Below are positions 1 to 10,340 of a stretch of 64,000 nt of DNA, piece by piece. The first letter of the stretch is position 1. Each line of letters begins with the position of its first letter. The DNA is taken from assembly GCA_019279435.1 (NCBI GenBank), contig JAAALK010000288.1, positions 55,045,624-55,109,623 of the forward strand, written 5' to 3'. Origin of the DNA: Zizania palustris (Eukaryota > Streptophyta > Magnoliopsida > Poales > Poaceae). The notes below the pieces were generated by a model. It was not told the DNA's origin. It searched no databases and saw nothing but the letters and a program-made list of their open reading frames with translations. The position numbers and the translations under genes are program-made.

Positions 1-781
1 ACAACATATCAGAGCTTGTGTGAGGAACAGGGCTATACGTCAATAGCGTAGTAAGAAAATTACTTCCTCCTCAAAAGACGTGTCTAGATTTTTGTTAATT
101 GGTTGGCTAGATTAATTTTGCATATGCTTTACTGTGCTTGTTAATCACGTGATAGCACTTGAACACTAATCAATTTTCTCGTTTTGTGTGCTGAAGAAAC
201 AGAACACAAGGTACTGTTTAAATGAATCAAATCAAACCATGATTAGCACTAATTACGTTTCTCGATTTGCGTGCAAATGAAATATTCATGTGTAGCTTTG
301 TGTCACGTACTGATAGTACTATTTCAATATCTTCCGAAACATCCGATTGCATGTGGTGGCATACTGCTAAGAATTAATTTTTCCATGAATATATTTCATC
401 TGTTGATTTAATCTTTGTGCTGTCATTACATCTGTTGGTTCATCTGCTGTTTTGATAGATGATATTGATTCTGGTGTTTTAATCTGTGCACTGTTCATTT
501 CGGTTAGAACATCATGTTTTACCTTCTTCATATGTGTTGGTTTGATTAAATGCCTGTGAGTTAATTAATCTGTTGAATCTGCCTTTAAGCATTGTGTTGG
601 TGTCTTTTCGATTAGGACACCGGTCGTTTTTAGGCTAGATCATTTTAGGTCCTGTTGATCTGTTTACTTTTCCTTGCTAAGTCTGTCGAGGTGCGTTGGG
701 TATTGGGAGCAGGCCATTGATTCGAAAGAATTTTTTAGGCGCCCATTCACCCCCCCTCTGGTCGCTACTTTCGATCCTACA
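1..781 (+). repeat. Right part of a Ty1/copia (Sirevirus-like) LTR
   Basis: AT-rich noncoding sequence ending in a block at 750-781 (cccattcacccccc, ctctggtcgc, ending ctaca) that closely matches the 3' end of the Sirevirus C LTRs at 33590-33637 and 42410-42448. A complete element would continue with a Met-tRNA primer site (ttggtatcagagc). Instead the sequence at 782 changes directly into an ORF remnant of another element. This is therefore a solo LTR or the 3' LTR of an element lying off the left edge. The left LTR border is not visible. The call rests on the terminal block; the body of the LTR is not obviously related to the other copia LTRs here. Confidence 0.55.
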
Positions 782-784
782 GAA

Positions 785-1471
785 GGCCAATCATCTATAA
801 AAGCTTGGATCAATGAAGGTCTTCGACAAAAACAAGCGTGGGCACAACCTTCAAGCAGCAAACCTCCTTCGGACCCGAAGGTTTAGTTTCCCTTAGGGCT
901 CCGCCTACTGTAAAAAAGCTTATCTTTTGTTCTCCTTTGAATGAAAAGACTTGTTTGGAAATGTTTTTAGGCTTCTCAATATTTTTTGGATGAGCTCAAA
1001 GTATTAGAGATTAACGAAGAACTCCGCCTACAATGGGCCACCTTCGAAGCTTTAAGGCCTCACATGCGTCCTCAATTTTCAATTCCCCGAGGAGGCTACG
1101 GAGAGGTTGTACCCGATATATGTAAGGAAGTGCTATCTTATATTAAAGAGGAGGAAAAATAAGTCGTTAATATAGTATCTTCATCTTCAGAGGACATTGA
1201 TCGGTCCAAAGAAGAGTGTACTGGCGTGGAGCAAGCGGAGAGAAGTCCTGAATGACTTAAGACCTGGGGGGAGCTTCAACAAGAACAAAAGGATTTCTGG
1301 GCTTCAAAGGAGGCAAAAAGAGTTAAGCGTAAAGTTTTGAAGACTCCAGGCTTCGGGACAAGTCATCTTCGAAGCCGGGCTAATTCTGAAAACAGCTCTA
1401 GAGATCGAAGGGGTCTCCGCTTCCTCCTTGGCTTAGACATAGATTTTTCAAAATGTAATATAATCTATTGA
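785..1471 (+). pseudogene. Degraded antisense accessory ORF in the 3' region of gypsy E2
   Basis: A plus-strand coding remnant, opposite to the E2 gag-pol genes. A first coding block (785-882, ending ...PPSDPK) is followed by gtttag, and a tttttag acceptor at 970 precedes a second block. The second block, 971-1471, is one frame of about 166 codons broken by TAA at 1160-1162 and TGA at 1253-1255. It is rich in Glu, Lys and Arg. The GT..AG boundaries suggest an intron at about 883-970. Tat-lineage gypsy elements (for example maize Grande) are known to carry extra ORFs, some antisense, between pol and the 3' LTR; placement here fits that, but I do not recognise the protein itself. The copia LTR at 1-781 appears to have inserted into it. 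No function can be assigned. Confidence 0.45.
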
Positions 1472-1863
1472 ATAATATAAACTAAAATGCTTCAAAATTG
1501 TCTCGTTATCTCCCAGCCTCTCTTTGGGGGTAAGCACCTTCGAATTTTGATCTAAGGTGGTTACGCATAATGATTATGATGTTAAACCGTACAATTTGAC
1601 TATTTTTATATTTGGCGGCTTGGGGCCCCTAATTATGTTAAATGAGAAAAAAGGACTCAGTCCAAAATTCGAATAAATGATCGCTAGGGACCTCAAAAGT
1701 GCCTTCGACCCCATTGATTCGAAGTCTAAAAATTGTAGCTTATTACTCCTTTCTGAATATGGTTGCTTCAGACTATTTTTTGGATGTATTAGGATCCGAT
1801 TATAATGGTCACTTTGGACTCTTTTTACGGACATTTTCAAGCTAATTCCTCGGAGCCCATATC
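1472..1863 (-). other. E2 3' noncoding region, left of the E1 insertion
   Basis: No coding content. At 1808-1856 it holds one diverged unit of the word series ggactctttttacgga..tcaagc..ctcggag that recurs with 61-bp spacing at 12059-12300. This is the main reason for believing that E1 (1864-12045) split a once-continuous E2. Confidence 0.5.
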
Positions 1864-2540
1864 TATTGACAGAGAAATGTGCCCCCGCACTTGGGTCAGT
1901 TCGATGATCCAAAAGTGTGCGGATACTTAGGGACAAGCCTAATCGTAACACAACACCGACGCCGCGTTCCGACTACCCTTAACCGTGGTAAGGGGGGTGG
2001 AGTCGCTAGGTAATCAGATCACACATGAATAATCCAATTAGCCGAAATAAGGGTATCAAACAGAACAAATCAGTAAACTGATCGAAACCTATCTGATTCG
2101 AAGTATAGTGCGAAGGGTGTTGCTGAAGCGTACCTCCAGCGTCTGGTGAGAAGTGTCCCACCGAAGGGTACCTTCGATAGACTCTGAACCGATCTGGACG
2201 CGACAATCAACTCCGAACAGTGGGGTTCGGCGTGAAGTCTCTGATACAGTAAGATACAGAACAATGACTAAGACGCAACACACGAGCGTGACTTTGTCTA
2301 GAGCGGAGTACGAGCATGGTGAAGCCTATCATGGTGAAGTCTGTTGACAAAGCCTTTTTGCATGCGGTCGAAGCAGCAACCTCGCTGAAGTGTGTTCTGG
2401 CAACCCCCGAAACCGGTCTCCCAGCTTCGGACACCTCGGGCGGAGTGGCTCCAAACATGGAAAACCTGCAACAGAGGGGATTTGAAGTACCAATTGGGCC
2501 CGAGGACCGAATTCTGCTAAGTGTTGCACTAGTGGCGAAG

Positions 2541-2700
2541 GTAGCAATCTGTTACGCAGATTAGCGGATAATTCACAAGTGAAGTAACAAGGTGATAACA
2601 ATCTATTACGTAGATTAATGGATACTTCATAGGCGAGCTAACAAGGCGATGTCAATCTATTACATAGATTAACGGATACTTCATAGGCGAAGTAACAAGG
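2541..2700 (-). repeat. Three 53-54 bp tandem units inside E1 LTR
   Basis: Three successive units each contain an imperfect palindrome of the type aatctattacgtagatt followed by ggatacttca..gaagtaacaagg. The same triplet is at 11411-11570 in the other LTR, so it predates insertion. The related LTR of gypsy D has only one such unit (44690-44715 area), so this is an expansion in the E1 lineage. Confidence 0.8.
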
Positions 2701-2848
2701 CTTACCACTATTATGAAGTAGCCGTCGGAGGGCTTCTAAGCAAACCCATGAAGATTGCAGAAAGTAAAGGTAAAATAAAGGTACGGTTCAAAGCTACGGC
2801 TTTGTGGTTGATTGTGTTGGGGGCTTTTCTAAACTGGCCTCACCCCTA

Positions 2849-2856
2849 TATTTATA
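2849..2856 (-). promoter_or_regulatory. TATA box of E1 3' LTR
   Basis: The minus strand reads TATAAATA followed by aggggtgagg, the same context as the D and G LTRs (ctataaata..aggggc). The matching piece is deleted in the E1 5' LTR near 11696-11702. Confidence 0.55.
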
Positions 2857-3183
2857 GGGGCTAGACTTCTAATCTCTAAGCCTAATCTGGTGGAATTCGG
2901 TTTGATCACGGCTGAAGGACTTAGTCAAAAATCGGACTCAATCTCTAACTCTGCCCGAAGTGGGCCTTAGGCCAGGCCTGCCGAAGCCTGCTCCTCGGGC
3001 CAAAGCTTCGGTGGAGTGGGCCTCCGAAGGCCTCTGGGTCGAAGGAGGTGGGCTAGCTAGAAGCTTCCAAAGACTGTAGCCTAGTGGACCTTCGGCCCTG
3101 TAGGGCTTCGGCCCAACCTAGGATACGTGCCTTTTCGGCGCAAATTGCCAAAATTGGTATTTTGACAATCTTAACCATTAATG

Positions 3184-3196
3184 CCCCCTACCTTTT
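3184..3196 (-). other. Polypurine tract of E1
   Basis: The minus strand reads aaaaggtagggggc directly before the LTR, equivalent to aaaaggtgaggggca before the D LTR. It primes plus-strand DNA synthesis in LTR retrotransposons. Confidence 0.7.
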
Positions 3197-3266
3197 AGTG
3201 AACTAAGTGAACTAAAAGCATAATGGGCTAAAGATGATACCTTCCATATCGGCATTTCGACATCTT

Positions 3267-4150
3267 TCAAGTTGTTTGCCACACACTTGGGAAATACCTT
3301 TTCAAGTATCTACCATGCAAAGCTCTTCGAAACCGCTCTCCTTGCAGAGACTCTAACACATATGCATTGCCAGGAGCGATTTCGGCTATTTTGAAAGGAC
3401 CTTCCCAACTAGGCGACCATTTACCAAATTTGGGACTCTTAGTGCCTAAAGGTAAAATCGTCTTCCAAACCAAGTCACCTACTTGAAATGATTTTGGTTT
3501 AAACTTCTTATTGTAGGCTTTAGCTACTCTCCTCTTATCTATTTCTATAGCTTCTAAAGCCCTCAAACTCTTATCGATCACTTCTTCTAGATTGTCTTTC
3601 ACAAGAGTCTCATATTCGTCGACCGATAAGCCATCTTTCTTTAGAACTCTTAAAGAGCCAAGATCTACATCTACGGGTAGAATGGCTTCTTGTTCATATA
3701 CCAACTCATATGGACTAACTTTGGTAGCATTGTGCTTTGCAATTCTCCAAGCCCATAGCGCCTCGGAAAGCACTTCATGCCACCTCTTAGGGAATTCTTC
3801 AATCTTCTTCTTAATAAGCTTAATCACAGTTTTATTACTAGACTCGGCCTAACCATTGGCCTGAGCATAGTAAGGTGAAGAAACAAATGAACTACCTTGA
3901 TCTGTAGTGAGGGTTTGAGGAATACTGAATCTATGTATAATGTGTTTTAAGATAAAATCAAGTACCTCGTTGTGAGTCATGTTCTTGAGAGGCACGACTT
4001 CGCTCCATTTGGTGAAGTAGTCCATCGCCATCAACACGAACCGATGCCCTTTTGAGGAAGGAGGGTGAATTTGGCCGATGAAGTCTAAACCCCAACCTCG
4101 GAACGACCATGGCTTGACAATGGGGTTAAGTAATGAAGCAAGAGCTAATT
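3267..4150 (-). pseudogene. E1 integrase catalytic core and C-terminal domain, broken
   Basis: Integrase joins retrotransposon cDNA to host DNA. Reading leftward from 4150, the core shows the first Asp (LDFIG), then MDYFTKW and the second Asp (TDQGSSF). A 51-nt in-frame deletion near 3881 then removes about 17 residues that are present in D1/D2. A TAG at 3849-3851 follows QANG, just before AESSNK, where the catalytic Glu lies. The C-terminal part (3267-3827, 186 codons) is open and includes VSPYELVY and KWSPSWEGPFKI, typical of gypsy integrase tails, and ends FPSVWQTT. The same pre-Glu TAG occurs in D1 and D2. Family call is secure; it is non-functional because of the deletion. Confidence 0.88.
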
Positions 4151-4786
4151 TAATATTGTCAAACTTCTGACAAGCTTCACACCCTCTATAATACTTAAAA
4201 CAATCCTAAGTCATAGTTCGTTAGTAGAAACCCGCTCTCTTGAGCATCCAACTCATTTTCTGGGTCGACTGATGAGTGCCACAAAGCACTTCGTGGACTT
4301 CTCCCGTAGCTACTTGGGATCGTTCATTGCCTAAACACTTCAACAATACTCCATCAATAGTTCGGTGATATAGTGTATCATCTAGCAACACAAATTTAAC
4401 CGCTTGCCACCGAACTTTCTAATCAACCCTTTGGCTAGGGTCTCTCAAATACTAGACGATTGGAGTTCTCCAATCGCCCTTGTGGACTTCTGAGTGTTTT
4501 GCTAGCTCACTCCCTGGAATAGTGTCAAAGCTCGGAATGCCCCTCGAGCCCTTCTTGCTTCTGCCGAAGCCTGCTGGGACTGGCTGCGTGATGCTATTCA
4601 GGCCGAAGCCTCCTGCCGGAGGGTCCGGGCTCCCGGAAATCCTCACTGTCCCGGGGACATCGGCTCACGGGCTTCGTCATGCCAAACCCTTTGGTGGGCG
4701 AAGTACTCTGGCCCTAGGGTCCAACCCAGAGGGTTCTCTTGTCTGAAGTCACTGGCTTCAGAAGTGAGACCAAACATTGGCTTTTC
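4151..4786 (-). pseudogene. E1 linker between RNase H and integrase, with zinc-binding region remnant
   Basis: About 640 nt between two recognised domains. The left half corresponds to the HHCC zinc-binding region of integrase (the plus strand reads tcacaccctctataatactt, i.e. YYRGCE on the coding strand). The right half (4450-4780) is GC-rich and saturated with gaagcc/ctcccgg words, contains stops, and matches no domain. The comparable D1/D2 linker is also low-complexity, but with gaccgacc words. Confidence 0.5.
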
Positions 4787-5326
4787 TCATACAGAAAATT
4801 TTCCTCTCCTGACTTGGTAGACAGATGCTTGCTGAGCCAAATCATTTGCAACTGAATTGGCCTCTCTTGACACATGAGAAATTTTGAAGTCATCAAAAGT
4901 AGCAACTACGTCTAGGCACTTATCCAAGTAGTTGTTCAGCAAACCATTAAAACATTGGGCACTCTTAGCCACTTGTTGCACCACTAAAAGGGAATCACCA
5001 TGCGCATGAACATGTTTAACACCCATGGATTCCAACAGTTCAGGCCCTAGCAGTAAGGCTTCATATTCAGCTTGGTTATTGGTAGAGGGAAATTCTAAAC
5101 GAGTCGAAGATTCAAAGTGCGCTCCACTAGGTGATATGAAAACTACTCCAATACCTTGGCCATTTTTGCAAGCTGAACCATCAAAGTAAAGTTTCCATGG
5201 TACAACCTCAATTAAAGCAACATTGTTACTCCAACTGACATCTATGTGGTGGTCAACTATAAAGTTGGCTACAATTTGGCCTTTCATAGCTTTTAGGGAT
5301 TCATAGGCCAAATCATATTCAGTCAA
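4787..5326 (-). pseudogene. E1 RNase H domain
   Basis: RNase H removes the RNA strand of the RNA/DNA hybrid during reverse transcription. The 179-codon open block shows the acidic residues in order: YFDGSACKNG, TNNQAEYEA, HGDSLL and ANDLAQQ. This is the gypsy-type RNase H1 fold with D-E-D-D all visible. It follows the RT connection with a stop between (about 5330). The start listed is only the first Met in the open frame; in the intact element it was part of a polyprotein. It is about 75-80% similar by eye to the D1/D2 domain. Confidence 0.88.
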
Positions 5327-5335
5327 AGCATAAGC

Positions 5336-6148
5336 TCACTTTCTGATTCTTCCACTTAGAATCGGATTTTGTAACATGTGCTTTATAACATCGGTTTGGC
5401 AAACGACAACACATGTAGTAGGAAGAAGATAGTGGCATAATTTGGTACACGCGTAGTAAAGTGATAAACATAAACGTTTCACAAACGCGTACCTGGTCTC
5501 GGTGCCCAGCAGGCAGCGTCTCAAGAATGTGATGATGTACTCTTTTCCTTCTACCTCTTGGGTTAGCATGGCCCCGATCACGCTATCTTCTGCAGCGATG
5601 TATAGCCGAAACGGAATACCGGCTTTGGGTGCTGTCACCATGGGAGGCGATGACAAGCACTCCTTGATCTTCTCAAAGGCGCTTTGCTGACTTGCCCCCC
5701 AAGTAAACTCGACCTCGTTCTTTAGCCGGAGTATGGGGACAAAGGCATCGATCTTGCCCGATAAGTTAGATATGAAGCGACGTAAATAATTCATCTTACC
5801 TAGCAACTTCTGCACATCTTTCTTGCATGTCGGCGCCACAACGTTTCTAATTTTATCAAGCCTCTTACGATCAATCTCTATGCCTCTTTCATGAATCATG
5901 AAACCTAAGAACTTGCCCGCCGACACGCCAAAAGCATACTTGAGTGGGTTCATTTTTAAGTCATACTGTCGCATCCTATCAAAAGCAACTTTCAAATCAG
6001 CTAAATGGTTCCCCATAGCGTCCGATTTGACTACAACATCATCAATGTAAACTTCTAACATAACTCCTAGCAAGTCATGAAAGATCAAGTTCATAGCACG
6101 TTGATACGTAGCGCCATCATTCTTTAAACAAAAGTAATAATGACCCAC
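5336..6148 (-). pseudogene. E1 reverse transcriptase palm/thumb and connection
   Basis: Open block of 270 codons with GATYQRAMN, the catalytic YIDDVVVKS, FLGFMIHERGIEID, LLGKMNYLRRFI and the RNase-H-proximal connection (EFTWGASQQ, AFEKIKECL). The YIDD motif is intact. It is separated from the N-terminal RT block by a TAA after GFVG and a short frameshift near 6127. D1/D2 carry the same region, with a TAG at the RMRQY position that E1 lacks (E1 keeps CAG). Confidence 0.9.
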
Positions 6149-6153
6149 TCAAA

Positions 6154-6378
6154 TTAACCAACAAAACCAGGGCATCGAAAGGCCGTCTTGTAGACGTCCA
6201 CTTCGGCAATAAAGATTTGATTATAACCAGCATTGCCATCAAGAAAACATAGTACCTTGTGTCCTGAAGCATCATTGATTAGCATGTCGGCTATTGTCAT
6301 CGGATACTCGTCCTTCGGAGTGGCCTTGTTCAGATCCCTGCATGGCCTAATAAATTCAGCTTTGAGCAGTCGTCCCAC
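6154..6378 (-). pseudogene. E1 reverse transcriptase fingers, with 78-nt deletion
   Basis: Shows LLKAEFIRPCR fused directly to DLNKATPKDEYP, then FLDGNAGYNQI and AFRCPGFVG. In D1/D2, 26 codons (from YAEWV through NFR) lie between PCR and DLNKA. The deleted piece is bounded by CAGG in both flanks, so a microhomology deletion around 6337-6341 explains it. The deletion removes fingers residues needed for template binding, so RT is dead. Confidence 0.85.
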
Positions 6379-6997
6379 TTCTTCTTTAACTCGTTCATAG
6401 ACGGCTGAATTAAAGCGACAAGGAGGTTGTTTATAAGGCCTAAATATAGACTTGATAGGTACCGATGCTCCATGAGCTCGCGGCTTAGTCCTGGCATCTC
6501 ACTATACTCCCATATGAAACAATCGACGTACGATCAAAGCAACTTTATTACATTGGCCTTTTCATCAGGCGGCAAAAGTTGGTTTACAAAAGTCAGATTC
6601 GGGATGCTACCATCTCCTATGTCAACTTCTTCTAAAGGATCGGCCGACACAAAACCTTGTCCCAATTTCTCTACTTCGCTAAAGTCCTCGATGGCCTCGG
6701 CAATACCGTATTTAGTAGAACAATATTGCTCTACCCGAGACTTTAGCCAATCCAGATTACTCTTGCTAGACATGACTACTAATACGAAAACAGCGGTGCT
6801 ACACCAGCTGTCTTTACAGACACTGGTACAAAACATCCTCCAGACACGCTGACAAAATCATAATATGAAAGATCTCTACCGGATAGACATTCTACTTTGT
6901 TGTGAACGACATCGATGGACACATCGCCCAATGCTACTTGCGCCGAAGTGTCTGTGGGTATGACCTCTACTTCATCGGCGTCCCACTGAATTAGGCA
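6379..6997 (-). pseudogene. E1 protease-RT linker
   Basis: Coding remnant (clearest open block 6534-6836) with no named domain: contains WLKSRVEQYCSTKYG, EVEKLGQGFVSADPLEEVDI and LPPDEKANVIKLL. Such linkers, with an acidic motif describing 'PLEEVDIGDG', sit between protease and RT in this class of gypsy elements. Stops flank it on both sides. Confidence 0.6.
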
Positions 6998-7384
6998 CTA
7001 GTTCAAAGTAGAAGGAATGCAACAGTTTGCATGAATCCAATCGCGCCCTAGCAGCACGCTATAGTTACCTTGTACATCGACGATGAATAATGTTGTTGGC
7101 AATGTCTTGTTGCCTACTGTCAACTCCATGGAGAGCACGCCCTTGGCCTCGGAACTCTCGCCGTTGAAACCATTGAGCATCATGTTGGTTTTCTTCAGGT
7201 CGTCCTCATCTCTGCCAAGCTTCTTCAATAACGAGTAAGGCATTAGGTTAATAGTGGCGCCACCATCAACAAGCATCCGAGAGATCAGCCTTCTGTCAAT
7301 GAGACCCTTGACGTAGAGAGGCTTTAGATGGCGAGCCGAGTCCTTGAGTTTCTCAAAGATAGCATTGCGTGGGCCAAGGTTCAA
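6998..7384 (-). pseudogene. E1 aspartic protease (retropepsin-like)
   Basis: Processes the polyprotein. The 128-codon block includes RMLVDGGATINLMP, the active-site Asp with D-G-G in place of the usual D-S/T-G, and later VLLGRDWIHA, the second conserved block of plant gypsy proteases. It lies downstream of gag and upstream of RT as expected. The block ends with a stop next to 6998. Confidence 0.82.
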
Positions 7385-8165
7385 CTGAGCGACCTCGGCC
7401 TCGTCTTATGGTAGGGCAAACTCGGTGGGCAGCATGACGACATTGATGTCCATCGCTTGGGGTGCGGGCCCCTCAGAGACGGGAAAGTAATCATCATCGA
7501 GCATGTCACCGTCGTCATCGCTCGGAGTAGGAGCCAGGTTGTTTATCTCAACCATCTTAATCTTCCATACCTGTCTTGTCGTTGGTCGAGGGCGGGTTTC
7601 TTCAAAGATGGCATCTCGCTCATCCTCGGCTTTCTTCTCGTGCATCTCTTTTGCCCGTAGGCACTGTATACGCCTCTTCTTTGACTTGGACATAGCTGGA
7701 GGTGCCCAAGATGGTTGTGGCTTGGTACCTGGTGCCACTATCTGGTTTCTGCATTTTGGCCAAAGTGGTGCTATCGAGCTCAGCCTCGCACATTCTGTAC
7801 TTGGAGAGGCCTTCACTGCGGACCCCAGCAATTGGACCGGCCTTGTTTGGTTGATCGGACAAGCTCCAGTGTATGCTTCGGCCGGAGTGGGAGACATACC
7901 TTTGCTAGGCTTTGGTGAAGGGACCTTCGGGAATGGGACTTCCTAAGACCCTACTCTGACTGTGATAGCCTCAGACTTCCTGTCCTCTGCCTCTTCACGT
8001 TTATTTCCCTCCACTTCATTCTGCATGTGTCGGTTTAGAGGGACCACGAACAACCTGTGAATGATGCCTCCCTCCGCTACGCCTACCTGTCCCTCCCAGT
8101 CATAATAATCCGAAGGAAAACAAGGAACAGTGTTATGTTGCAGAGGGTACTCCGGTTGCGACACA
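7385..8165 (-). pseudogene. E1 gag-protease linker
   Basis: Coding-like, with a Lys/Glu-rich stretch (SKSKKRRIQCLRAKEMHEKK) and an acidic stretch (SDDDGDMLDDDYF) in 7406-7897. A further open piece is at 7943-8164. No catalytic domain is visible. It is interrupted by a stop near 7400 and frame changes near 7900-7945. Confidence 0.5.
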
Positions 8166-8762
8166 TACGGAGCCCACGGAGTTCCTGCCTAGTTGTATGG
8201 CGGAGGCATCGGCGGCTCCAGGGGCTTCGCCCACTATGAGCCGAACTCGTTACCCGGAGGGGGGTTCGGCAAAGTCGACGGTGTCTCAGACCATTTCAAT
8301 GAGGGGTCCTGCCAGGATGGTGGTACATTTGTCCAGTGTGGGCCGAAGCCTCCCGTCGAAGGGCTTGTCCAGAGTGGTGCATGGTTTGGCCCTTGGGGCC
8401 TGAACTCGCTCTGCGTGGGGCTCGACCACTAGAGTCCAAAGCCACTGTACTAGAGGTTCGGCCACTATGGTCCGAAGCCACCATAGGGAGTGTTTGGCCA
8501 CTGCGGCTCGGAGTCACCTTGCGGAGGGTTCGACCACTGTGGTCCGAAGCCACCATGCGGAGGGCTCGGCCACTGTGGTCCAAAGCAACCCTCCGAATGC
8601 CTTGGGCCCTTCGGCTAACTTAGTTTTTTGGTGCGGGGGCCTGTTTCCTTGGCTTTTCTTTGGTGCTTGCTTAACAACATCTTATATGTTACCTTCGGCT
8701 TCTAGCAAGCCCTAGCCGAAGGAATGCTAACATTTTTCTTCCACACCCCCACTTCAGGGTTT
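8166..8762 (-). repeat. Gly/Pro/Trp-rich repeat in E1 gag linker
   Basis: Around 8340-8600 the coding strand repeats units of about 36 bp, each giving a variant of GGFGPQWPSPPH, at least six times with drift. Frames with MVASDHSGR-type repeats are shadows of it. At 8773-8784 a short (GT)n tract lies at the boundary. Such spacer repeats vary in copy number between elements; no function is known to me. Confidence 0.55.
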
Positions 8763-9242
8763 TTAGGTATGAGTGTGTGTGTGTGGTTCTCCAACAATTA
8801 CTGCCTTCCCTTTAGTTGACTCAGCCTGTTTTGGCCGAATCAACATCTTCTTCTCATCGAGGTCGACGGTGTTGACGGGGAAGGGATCTTTATCTAGCTT
8901 CATCTTTGGATTGTGGTCTATTTTCAATCGTCCTTCTTCTATGGCCGATTGAACCTGCTGTCGAAAAACATTGCAGTCGTTAGTATTATGTGAATGTGAA
9001 TCATGCCACTTACAATATGGGTGTTTCTTTAACTCGCCAACATATGGAATGACTTGACCTTTAGGCAATCTGAGAAGCTGGTTCTTCAAGAGAAAATCAA
9101 ATATCTTATCACACTTAGTTATATCAAATGAGTACTTGACCTCGCTAGGCTGATTCCTGGTGGGAGACGGCCATAACTTGGAGCAAATGATAGGTTTACT
9201 CTTTGCATTCCAAACCCATTTGGCCGCGTACATGTCGGCCAA
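8763..9242 (-). pseudogene. E1 Gag C-terminal part with CCHC-like motif
   Basis: Open block of about 160 codons. It includes FDITKCDKIFDFLLKNQ and YCKWHDSHSHNTNDC, a nucleic-acid binding Cys/His cluster of the form CX2HX7(H)X2-3C seen in gypsy Gag proteins of this type, then VQSAIEEGRLKID. It ends in a His-Thr stretch caused by the (GT)n tract. Confidence 0.7.
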
Positions 9243-9763
9243 ATCCTCTTCTTCTGATTCCTCCTATTCGGAGTGTTCCATGATGTGGATTTCATCCCTA
9301 GGCTTGTTAAACGTCTTGCCAAACTTTTTATCTTTAGCTCGGCCTTCCTAGACCAGAGCCTCCTACAAGACTTGGCTAACCTCTAAAAAGTGCTGGTTGT
9401 CTAGTCTCTCTTTAATCTCGGGACGCAACCCGCTAAAAGCTAGATCCGCCAAACCTCTCTCTGAAATATTAAGACTAAAACATCGATTTCTAGTATCCCT
9501 AAAACGCTTGATATACTCAGAGACTCTCTCTTTAGATTTCTGCCTAACCGATGTTAGGTGTGAAAGCCTAAGTTCTATCTCACCCGTGTAAAAGTAGTCA
9601 TGGAATTTTTGTTCCAATTCATCCCACGTTTGGACGGCGTTCGGCGGGAGTGCCGAAAACCAAGTGAAAGTGGTGCCGGATAGCGAGAGAGAAAATAGTC
9701 TAAGTTTTAAAGCGTCTGACCCACTAGCTTCCCCACACTGTGCTAAAAATTGACTAACATGCT
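9243..9763 (-). pseudogene. E1 Gag core (retrotransposon gag domain)
   Basis: The 9363-9617 block reads LRLSHLTSVRQKSKERVSEYIKRFRDTRNRC, then LADLAFSGLRPEIKERL, the helical core of plant Retrotrans_gag proteins. The upstream frame (9618-9763) continues as WFSALPPNAVQTWDELEQK-like sequence. The block is separated from the C-terminal part by a stop near 9360. Confidence 0.8.
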
Positions 9764-10340
9764 CTAGTGTGGTTTTGTTACCCTCACCATCGAACTTAGT
9801 GAATTCAAGAACTCTATAGACGCGAGGGTAGGGTATTGTATCAAAATGATCAGGATATGGCTTTCAGTAAACCCTAGCCTGACCCCTAGGTACGATGCCG
9901 GCGCATTCCCTAAACAGTACGTGGATTCTCTCCCCAAGGTCATCCTGGCCCGCATCCTGCGCACGTCTCTCATGCAGGGGCGCGGCGCGTGGTGGGATAT
10001 CGGTGTGTCGGCCATGGGCTTCCTGTCCATGCGATAGTTGTACAACGTGCTTGAGCCTAGGTGCCTGTGCGTGTGGTGCAGGCAGCGTGGGCAGGGCTGG
10101 CGCCGGTGCAGGTGGGGGCAGCGCATGGTATGTGGTGCTAGCTTGGCCGTAAGCATAATGACTGGTCTCGGCCACGGATGTTAAGGCCGGAGATGTAACG
10201 GTTTTGCTAGTACTACCGTCAGTTCTGCTGTAAACATGATTTATCGGAGGTATACTAGCAATGGGGGCTGATGGTATGGCCTTAGTAAAGCCGAACCATC
10301 TAAGCGTGGCCTCTACTTGGGAGCTAATTGTCGAATCCAA
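9764..10340 (-). pseudogene. E1 Gag N-terminal region
   Basis: A 158-codon open block starts MDSTISSQVEATLRWFGF and runs into an Ala/Pro-rich stretch (ALPPPAPAPALPTLPAPH). No domain is recognised; the position directly after the 5' leader and primer site makes it the start of Gag. The Pro/Ala tract is low complexity and GC-rich compared with its neighbours. Confidence 0.55.

Larger units (their letters stand above)
1864..3183 (-). repeat. 3' LTR of gypsy E1
   Basis: Direct repeat of 10735-12045. The shared blocks include aaatgtgcccccgcacttgg, the Glu-rich-looking ggtacctccg..tcgaag stretch, three 53-bp units, and the terminal tattttgac(a/t)atcttaaccattaatg. The plus-strand start tattgaca corresponds to tgttgaca in the right copy, a TG-to-TA change at the LTR tip. 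Compared with the right LTR it lacks the outermost ~16 bp next to the polypurine tract, but it keeps the TATA region. Confidence 0.88.

Noticed and set aside
1859..1863. Target site duplication of E1
   Set aside because: atatc against atagt matches at three of five bases; not enough to claim.
2541..2700. CRISPR-like array
   Set aside because: Three adjacent units without spacers, inside a retrotransposon LTR of plant DNA.
7503..7946. 147-codon plus-strand frame
   Set aside because: Shadow of the E1 gag-protease linker on the other strand.
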